This document shows, one piece after another, positions 18,999-25,787 of a DNA stretch of 25,787 nucleotides. Where the stretch lies: contig BFEA01000135.1 of NCBI GenBank assembly GCA_003427395.1, positions 507,020 to 532,806 on the forward strand, written 5' to 3'. The notes beneath the pieces were generated by a model that saw only the letters and a list, made by a program, of their open reading frames with translations, made no database searches and had not been told where the DNA came from. The position numbers were made by a program, and so were the translations under genes. Positions within the stretch are counted from its first letter, which is position 1. Each line of letters begins with the position of its first letter. Source of the DNA: Chara braunii (lineage: Eukaryota > Streptophyta > Charophyceae > Charales > Characeae).

Positions 18999-19337
18999 AC
19001 TACGAAGCGTACAAAATTTCGTAAATATCAGAAAGGAAGAAGCAAAGGCTCCCACGCGGCGGCACAACTTTGTTTTGGAAAATATGGTCTTAAAAGTTGT
19101 GAAGCAGGTCGCATATCATATCAAGGAATTGAAGCGGCGCGTCGCGGCATCACCAGGAAATTTCGGAGAAATGGTAAAATATGGGTGAGAGTTTTTTCAG
19201 ATATTCCTATTACCAACAAACCTACAGAAGTAAGGATGGGAAAAGGAAAAGGAAACCCTACAGGTTGGATTGCTCGTGTTTCCCAAGGACAAATTATTTT
19301 TGAAATGGATGGTGTTAGTTTGTCAAATGCTCAAGCA
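18999..19337 (+). pseudogene. rpl16: Mitochondrial-type ribosomal protein L16 segment (113 open codons)
   Basis: L16 is a large-subunit ribosomal protein. One frame, free of stops, encodes TTKRTKFRKYQKGRSKGSHA, then [60 protein letters not shown] and IIFEMDGVSLSNAQA. The [34 protein letters not shown] wording is typical of plant mitochondrial L16 and unlike the plastid protein. The match starts about where the conserved N-terminus begins, but no in-frame ATG precedes it (the upstream stop is TGA 18924). It ends abruptly at Ala 19337, before the last 25 or so residues, followed by VYFSA and a stop. Most likely this is mitochondrial DNA inserted in the nucleus. A transferred nuclear gene with this as one exon is possible because a pyrimidine tract plus AG precedes it and GTTTAT follows. 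Confidence 0.88.
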
Positions 19338-19576
19338 GTTTATTTTTCTGCATAACAATTTTTTTCCTCATATTTTTTGGATTTTTTTTTTTTTTTTTTT
19401 TTTGCTGGGACCTTCTTCGGTCCTTGCACGGCCGGACCGCCCAGGCAAACAAGGTGACCCAGGCGGCCCGGCTGGGTATTACATAATTTACAGCTACCAG
19501 ATGACCTGTTGCGGCTTCGCTCACAAAAACAAATACAACAGGTGATGCATTACTGGTGGAGGCAACCCACCGATGC

Positions 19577-19616
<40 letters not shown>

Positions 19617-19637
19617 CTCAACCCCTGGATTTTTGTA
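19338..19637. other. T22 run, GC-rich hairpin block and (CT)n tract; no gene
   Basis: A T22 run (19382-19403) is followed by about 75 bp of GC-rich DNA with the stem GGACC (19408-19412) / GGTCC (19419-19423) and a CCCAGGC direct repeat. Read on the minus strand this is a compact GC-rich unit with an A-tail, like a short retroposon, but I cannot name it. A (CT)n tract lies at 19580-19614. Confidence 0.45.
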
Positions 19638-19865
<228 letters not shown>

Positions 19866-20163
19866 TCTTTCATGCTCTCTTGTCATTTTTTATCGCCTGT
19901 CCTTGTGGATTAAAAAAAAAAAAAAAAATTGTGTTTCTGGATTTCTAAAAGGAAGAGATTGCAAATTCTAGGTGATTCAGAGTCTTCATATCGATGACTT
20001 GTTTTCAGAACTTGGTTGTGCTGGCTGAAACTTCTTCTTTTTTTTTTTTTTAATCTGCGCGTTGTCTTTTCATTAGTGCATATTCCTATTGGCTTATGTC
20101 TTCCATTCTAAAAGTTGGTTTCCTTTCCCTGTTTTGGTATTTCAACTTTTTGTCCCATTGCAG
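19866..20163. other. AT-rich, intron-like sequence before the glyoxalase exon
   Basis: No gene is visible. The T-rich sequence from about 20090 to the CCCATTGCAG at 20154-20163 has the look of an intron 3' end. Confidence 0.5.
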
Positions 20164-20234
20164 CAATTGGGGAACAGAGTCAGATGAAAAGTTTTCAGGC
20201 TACCATAACGGCAACAGTGACCCACGTGGTTTCG
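20164..20234 (+). CDS. GLX1: Single exon of glyoxalase I (lactoylglutathione lyase)
   Basis: Glyoxalase I converts the methylglyoxal-glutathione hemithioacetal to S-lactoylglutathione. The 71-nt exon is bounded by TTGCAG and G|GTAAGT and encodes [19 protein letters not shown] followed by PRGFG. This matches the highly conserved glyoxalase I segment between two metal-ligand positions: in the family the Glu of the preceding ELTH and the His of the following GHIG bind the metal and would lie in neighbouring exons. The Asn of NWGTE and the Arg of PRGFG are glutathione-contact positions in the human enzyme. The exon starts in phase 2 and ends in phase 1. I find no flanking glyoxalase exon in this window, so either the introns are long and repeat-filled or this is a captured or relic exon. 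The exon itself shows no defect. Confidence 0.85.
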
Positions 20235-21600
20235 GTAAGTCTCTTAAAAGTTAACACTGGAAAGCCATGAGTTTGTAACAGTTCCTACTATTAAATAGTG
20301 TTATGATCCTGGCCAATTTTGAGATGCACATTCATCAGATAGTACAATGCTGTCCAATTGCCGAAAGAAATGAATGAACTTGAGAGGAGGGAGAAGGTTA
20401 GAAGAAGAAGAAGAAGTAAGAAAGAGGAAGAAGATGATGTACACCAGCATAGACAAATGATAAAGCTCTTCTTCTTCGCTCAACTCTCTCTTCCTCCTTA
20501 TCTCCTCCTCTTTTATTCACACAAGAAATAATAATGCAATGTTGAATAGCTGAACCAGAATCAAAGTCCGAATGCCTCTTCTACTGCGGGTATCACTTGA
20601 GGTCCACCATAGCCATGGCCGCCTCCCTCACTCTTCACTCTCGTAGGCCGAGGCTATGGCAGACTACTTGGGCCTTGCCCTGCTGTGCAAAGGACAACGC
20701 AAAGCAGCTATGGCTGCTCTAGCTCAGGCCGCCGTGCCTGACTCTGCCTCGAAGCTTCTTGGTGTAGCTCTCCCCAGCTGGGGTCTCCCTGCTGCAGCGC
20801 CCACCAAGGTGCCACCATAGCCAGGTAAGTACCTCTGGCGCTCCTACCCCTTCCTGTCCTTCTTCCTCCTCCCAGTCCTTGCTTCTTCCCCAGCAGCGCT
20901 GCTCCAGCCAGCGCTCCAACCAGGGTGTCGCCAAGCTTGCACACCGAGAATGAGACTGGGCTCTTCGCCCTGCCTGAAGATATAGCGGCCTGCTTGCCTC
21001 TTGGGCGGTGACTTCCAGGCCGCTTGGCCTTCCCAAGCAACCGGTACCTCCTCCCTTTCGGAGGGAAACATCATTGCAGACTCTGATATTGCCCGTACAG
21101 GCCCTAGACTCAGACTGGTTGGACTGGTACCCGCCTAGACCTAGCCTGCAACTACTGGGCCTCTTCAAAATGCCACTTTTGTCTTCTTCTGCTCGGCCTC
21201 CAGTACCCGCACATCTACCTCTTCAGGGTGTGGTACCGGCCTACCTGCTGCTTGAGTGTTTTCCCCCGCTGCAATCCCTCAATGTCATGGCCACAGGCAA
21301 GTACCGGCCCTGAGGGCCCAACGAACGAACAAGTGCCTTGCGGGCCACACACACACTCAAGCCAACCAGCACTCAGACAGACATGCAGTCCAGCAAGCAT
21401 GCATACACACAGACTTACAGAACTTGGTAGCAAGCGGGAAACTCAGCAAGGCATTCAGTCTATGAGCAAAACTCAGAAATCAGCTGTGTGTTTCAGTCCA
21501 TGTTTGGTCGGGTCATCACAATAGTAAATAATAATAGCGTTATAGTTAAAACTTTTTAAAATAATAAGAGCTTTATCCCTACACTTACAGAAATCGTTAA
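20235..21600. other. Non-coding: possible intron, then GC-richer repeat-like sequence
   Basis: 20235-20560 is AT-rich, with a short GAA-rich tract near 20400. 20600-21320 is GC-richer and carries recurring CCATAGCC/GGCTATGG and AAGTACC phrases. It could be part of an unidentified transposon. The open frames on the minus strand here (about 20708-21168) have no recognisable domain. Confidence 0.4.
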
Positions 21601-21612
21601 CGTGAGAATTGG

Positions 21613-21777
21613 GCAATCCGGGCCGTCAGCGGTCCTACCGGCCCGAAGGTTTGGATTGTCATGCGAGACTTTAAGATCGCGTGGCGATCCAGGCCGTCCG
21701 CGGTCCTACCAGCCTGGATCGCTGCGTCCGTTGAGAAGAGGGTCTGTACGGGCCCATAGGGAACGAAACGCCCGTAC
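21613..21777. repeat. Cluster of three hairpins, two from a tandem repeat
   Basis: Two related units (21613-21660 and 21684-21722) share the loop phrase GCGGTCCTACC. In the second, GCGATCCAGGC (21684-21694) pairs exactly with GCCTGGATCGC (21712-21722). The first pairs imperfectly (GCAATCCGGGCC with GGCCC...GGATTGTC). A third hairpin is GTACGGGC (21746-21753) / GCCCGTAC (21770-21777). Confidence 0.8.
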
Positions 21778-22529
<752 letters not shown>

Positions 22530-23378
22530 TCACTCTCTCCCTCTGTCTCACTGTGTCCGACAGATAGACATGCAGACAAGGCCGACAGGTTTGACACAGA
22601 GACTGTCTATCCATGTCTGTCTGAGTTTGTCTGTCGGTCTATCTCTGTCTGTGCATGTAAAATTTACTCAGAGTTTCTTAGCAACTCACTCGGGTTAATT
22701 CACCATTTTTCTATATCTTTGTGACTGTTTTGGGTGGGGTAGCGTTGAAAAACAAACCTGACTGCCTATCTCTGTCTAAGTGTCTCTGACCAATAGACGG
22801 ACAGACAGATGAGGCAGCAGACACGGACTGTCTATCCATCTCTGTCTGTATCTGTGAGTCTGTCTATCTTTCTCAGTGCATGTTTGACATTGACTTTCTG
22901 AATGCCCATATTTGACAATCTATCTCTGTCTAAGTGGCTCTGACTGATAGACAGACAGGCAGACAAGGCAGTGAACATGGACTGTCTATCCATATCTGTC
23001 TGTATCTGTGAGTCTGTCTATCTTTCTCAGTGCACGTTTGACTTTCAAACTGCCCATATTTGACTGTCTATCTCTGTCTCAGTGTGTCTGGCTGATAGAC
23101 ACACAGACAAGGCAGCGGTCAGGGACGGACAGACTGTCTATCCGTCTCTGTCGGCATCTGTAACTTCGTTTATCTCTCTCTGTGCATGTTTGACTTTCCG
23201 TCTGCATGTGTTTGACTGTCTATCTCCGTCTCAGTGTGTCTGACCGATAGACAGACAGTCAAGGCGGCGGCGGTGGTCAGGGACAGACAGTCTGTCTATC
23301 CATCTCTGTCGGTATTTGTGAGTTCGTTTATCTCTCTCTGTGCATGTTTGACTTTCCGTCTGCCTGTGTTTGACTGTC
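22530..23378. repeat. Satellite of about 150-bp units
   Basis: Four head-to-tail units are clear: 22767-22920 (154 bp), 22921-23068 (148), 23069-23220 (152) and 23221-23378 (158). Each begins TATCTC(T/C)GTCT-AGTG, continues with GATAGACAGACAG-CAAGGC, GACTGTCTATCCATCTCTGTC, TCTGTGCATGTTTGACTTTC and ends TTTGACTGTC. A weaker unit lies at about 22530-22655, followed by 110 bp of other sequence. Divergence between units is visible but moderate. Confidence 0.9.
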
Positions 23379-24607
23379 TACCTGCAATGAACCTGCAGAT
23401 TGTTAGAAGGTTCACGGGTGTAAAAAAAGTGACCGGGTCCGGCGGGTCGTCTTTCTAATTTTCCTAAAGTTTGGGTCCTAACCAGTGACTCTGCGACAGG
23501 CCAAGCCCCACAGCGACATTTCCGAAAATCATCTGAAATTTTCCCAGGCCCTAGGTTTTTCTTCTGGCACTTGGAACTAAATGGTACCGTAGTGACCGGG
23601 TGCAGGCCCATTTCGTTTCGTAGTGTCTTAGGTCCTAGGGTCTAGTAGTCCAGGGAGTATCGAAATAGAGATGGGTCACAAGTAGAACGGGCTTTTTGGT
23701 TCTTTTCGTTTTTGGTGGCAAGACGCTGCCACTCTTGAGAGCGACGCCGCTGCTGCGAGGAAGAAGACCGCCATAGTCGGGGCGGTGATAGGGCCTTAAA
23801 CCAGTGCATGCTAGCTATAGGCCGCGGGCCCCTTTCGGAGGCCGCCCGCCCACCGCCAATTCATTTTATCTACAGTGCTCGGCCTCCTAAATTTTTGGAG
23901 GGGCTCAAAACAGGTTCTCCAGTGATGCGTGACCGCTGCAGTGGCTGTCAGTGGGAATGTCAGACCTGTGCTGTTGGGGTTAGGCGCTGTCAGCGAAAAC
24001 GCCACACCTGTGCTGTTGGGTTTTGGCGCTGCCATCATCGTCTTCATGGCAGCTACCGTCTTCTTCTTCGCGTGAGAACTGGGCCGTTCCTGTTGCACCT
24101 TCTCCGTTCAGGGAGCTGGCGTTGCCCCTCCTGATCGGGTGCCGATTGGGCGCCAGGAGTACAGGAGTACCTTCTTTTTTTTTTTTTTTTCTTTTTTTTT
24201 TATTCCAGGTCCAGGGTGTTGTTCTGGACCCTCGACAGTTACCTATCTACAGTCAGCGAGTATTGACCTGAAGCTCTGCAGATGGGATGGTGAAGGGATG
24301 GGCGGGCTACTCTTCTTTAGCTCGATGAAAGATTTGTTGGAATTTGTTTGGGGTAGTTTAAACGCGGCTGGAATTCATGGGATTTTTTTGGATATGTGAT
24401 TTTGATTGATTGATAGAAGGTGGAAGCGGAATAACAGATTTGAATTATGAATTCGATTTCAATTTTTCAATTCTACATATATTATATGTGGGTTGGGCTT
24501 CCGCTGTGTACCTTCTCTCCGGTGTTGGTGTGGATTTGCCCTCTCCAAGCCTCTGCCTTCTTCTTACCAGTGCATGCGTGTGCTAGTTCATCAATTTGCG
24601 CTTATGG
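23379..24607. other. Non-coding; possible diverged LTR fragment
   Basis: No gene is recognised. The stretch around 23690-24070 (TTTTGGTTCTTTTCGTTTTT, GGTGGCAAGACG, GCCATAGTCGGGGCGG, later CGTCTTCTTCTTCGCG) loosely echoes the gypsy LTR at about 4208-4475. The resemblance is weak. A T-rich tract lies at 24174-24200. Confidence 0.3.
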
Positions 24608-24656
24608 TTTTTTTTGTTTTGTTTTTTTTTTTGCGTGTCATCCTTGCGCAGAGGCC

Positions 24657-24688
<32 letters not shown>

Positions 24689-24706
24689 ACGGATGTCCCG
24701 AAGGAC
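24608..24706 (-). pseudogene. U6: U6 snRNA retropseudogene with A-tail and target duplication
   Basis: The minus strand from 24706 reads GTCCTTCGGGACATCCGTTA, then GGAACGATACAGAGAAGATT, AGCATGGCCTCTGCGCAAGG and ATGACACGC, an almost perfect U6 snRNA with an intact ACAGAGA box and AGC. It stops about 25 nt short of the U6 3' end and passes into an A-rich tail (T-rich on the plus strand, 24608-24632). TATGGTTT occurs on both sides (24604-24611 and 24716-24723), each preceded by a GCG-containing sequence, consistent with a LINE-type target duplication. It is not transcribable as U6 without its 3' end and terminator. Confidence 0.9.
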
Positions 24707-24836
24707 ATTTTCGCGTATGGTTTATCTTGGTTGTATGGCTTATCCGTATTGATGTGTTTTGTGGGATGGAATTTCAGTTGGTTACCCCGCATATCTCCGT
24801 CAGAGACAGCCATGTCAGAGACATGTTTGGTGGGTA

Positions 24837-25008
24837 TATCTCCGTCTCTACGTGTCTGACTGATAGACACACAAACGAGGCAGACATGTCAGAGACAGAC
24901 ATGTCAGAGACAGACGAACTGTCTATATCCATCTCCGTCTGCGTCTGTGAGTCCACCTATCTCTCTCTGTGCATGTTCGACTTTCCCGCTTGCCTGTGTT
25001 TGACTGTC
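24837..25008. repeat. Isolated copy of the 150-bp satellite unit
   Basis: It begins TATCTCCGTCTCTACGTGTC and ends GTGTTTGACTGTC, with GATAGACACACAAACGAGGC, CTGTCTATATCCATCTCCGTC and CTCTCTGTGCATGTTCGACTT in satellite order. It is 172 bp long because GACATGTCAGAGACA is duplicated inside. A partial unit precedes it at about 24791-24836. Confidence 0.85.
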
Positions 25009-25735
25009 GACCTCTCTCTGTGTGCGTTTGACAGAGAGACGGACAGCAAAGGCTGGCAGGTCCGAGAGTATGCGAGTAGGGAAAAAAGAAAAAGAAAAAA
25101 GGAAAAAGCCTGAAAAAAGGTAGTAGTTTGAATGCTTGCTTTTACAGTCTTGTTCGTCATCTTAGTCTATAGTACTCTTGTCATAGTCAAAATATCACAA
25201 TATGACCCTCCTGGATGCATCTGAGCGGGAATTACAGCCCCACCTGCATGTATTTGACCACAGTTATGGCCAGAGCTCTGCCCAAAAAGTCCTACAATCT
25301 TTCCCGGAACATAACGCATATGAACACAACGCATAGGCTGCTTTCTATTTGAATAGAACGTGTATATGCGTTCTATTTGCGCAGCTCTTGTTTTCGAATA
25401 CAACGCATATGCATTCTATACGAATTTTTGATTTTTTTTTCGAGAACTCGAAATCAACAACGCAAAAAAAAAAAAAAAATAATAATAATAATAAAAAAAA
25501 GCATTTGCGGTATGTTCTGGGGAAGACGGTAGTGTGAAAATATGCCGTGGTACATTCTTTTTTAATTTTTGAATTTTTGATTTTTTTTTGCGAGTTGGAC
25601 CGTTGTTAATCCCCCCCCCGGGAAGTTGTTAGTAAATGCAATTCTTTTTCACTCCTCGCTGGTACATTCTTATCTGATTTTTTTTTTTTTCACATTTTTT
25701 AATTTTTCTTTATTTGTTTTTGCTTTGTTGTTGTT

Positions 25736-25787
<52 letters not shown>
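25009..25787. other. AT-rich non-coding end with repeats and terminal T49
   Basis: The phrase AACGCATA recurs near 25313, 25328 and 25403, with complementary TATGCGTTC at about 25365. A hairpin AATAGAACG (25352-25360) / CGTTCTATT (25369-25377) has an 8-nt loop. An A-rich tract with AAT repeats lies at about 25464-25500, and the last 49 bases are T. No gene is recognised. Confidence 0.7.

Noticed and set aside
19488-19536. Possible small exon between TTTACAG and CAACAG|GTGATG
   Set aside because: The borders look splice-like, but no frame gives a recognisable protein segment or links to glyoxalase I or L16.
20708-21168. Minus-strand open frames of 110-149 codons
   Set aside because: Overlapping frames with Gly/Arg/Ser-rich content and no recognisable motif; likely chance in GC-richer repeat DNA.
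24707-24780. Possible U6 promoter upstream of the minus-strand U6 copy
   Set aside because: ATCCCACA about 60 nt upstream resembles the plant USE, but there is no TATA box at the right spacing, the 3' end is missing and the flanks look like a target-site duplication, so I treat it as chance.

Overview
The window is eukaryotic nuclear DNA dominated by repeats. I see no complete host gene. The plant lineage (streptophyte) is suggested by three things: a Ty3/gypsy element whose integrase tail carries a chromodomain-like segment, a single glyoxalase I exon with consensus GT/AG borders, and an intact stretch of mitochondrial-type ribosomal protein L16. The long repeats, U6 snRNA retrocopies, purine microsatellites and scaffold Ns would fit a large-genome charophyte alga such as Chara, but that is a guess from style and not a demonstrated assignment.

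Layout. 1-3718 holds decayed repeats, a U6 snRNA-like copy with an internal 35-nt insertion (796-935), an 84-bp tandem duplication ending in a hairpin (1986-2179), a 10-mer tandem repeat and a (GA)n tract, then the 3' end of a minus-strand LINE-like element (about 3232-3718). 3719-13431 is a plus-strand Ty3/gypsy (chromovirus-type) retrotransposon. It has TG...CA LTRs, a 4-bp AGGA target duplication, a degraded initiator-Met-like primer site, a 1.5-kb leader, gag, protease, RT/RNase H, integrase and a chromodomain-like tail. The 3' LTR contains a gap of about 960 Ns. 13432-15456 is the middle of the same LINE (RT palm and thumb), so the gypsy element sits inside it. 15457-18465 is a 3-kb block with a CpG-dense part and a purine-rich array containing G-quadruplex motifs; it splits the LINE again. 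18466-18740 is the 5'-most visible LINE RT segment. 18999-19337 is mitochondrial-type rpl16, 19638-19865 two U6-derived fragments around a (CT)n tract, and 20164-20234 a glyoxalase I exon. 20235-25787 is non-coding: a hairpin cluster, a (GT)n(GA)n tract, a satellite of about 150-bp units, another U6 retrocopy with A-tail and target duplication, and AT-rich sequence ending in a 49-nt T run.

How parts work together. In the gypsy element, gag and protease are related by a -1 frame change at a canonical A AAA AAC slippery heptamer directly before the gag stop. This suggests the family uses ribosomal frameshifting, although this copy is dead (nonsense codons, indels, a 379-bp RT duplication). The visible LTR parts differ by only about 2%. 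All nonsense codons in the readable gag-pol frames can be explained by C-to-T or G-to-A changes, as expected from decay of methylated cytosine.
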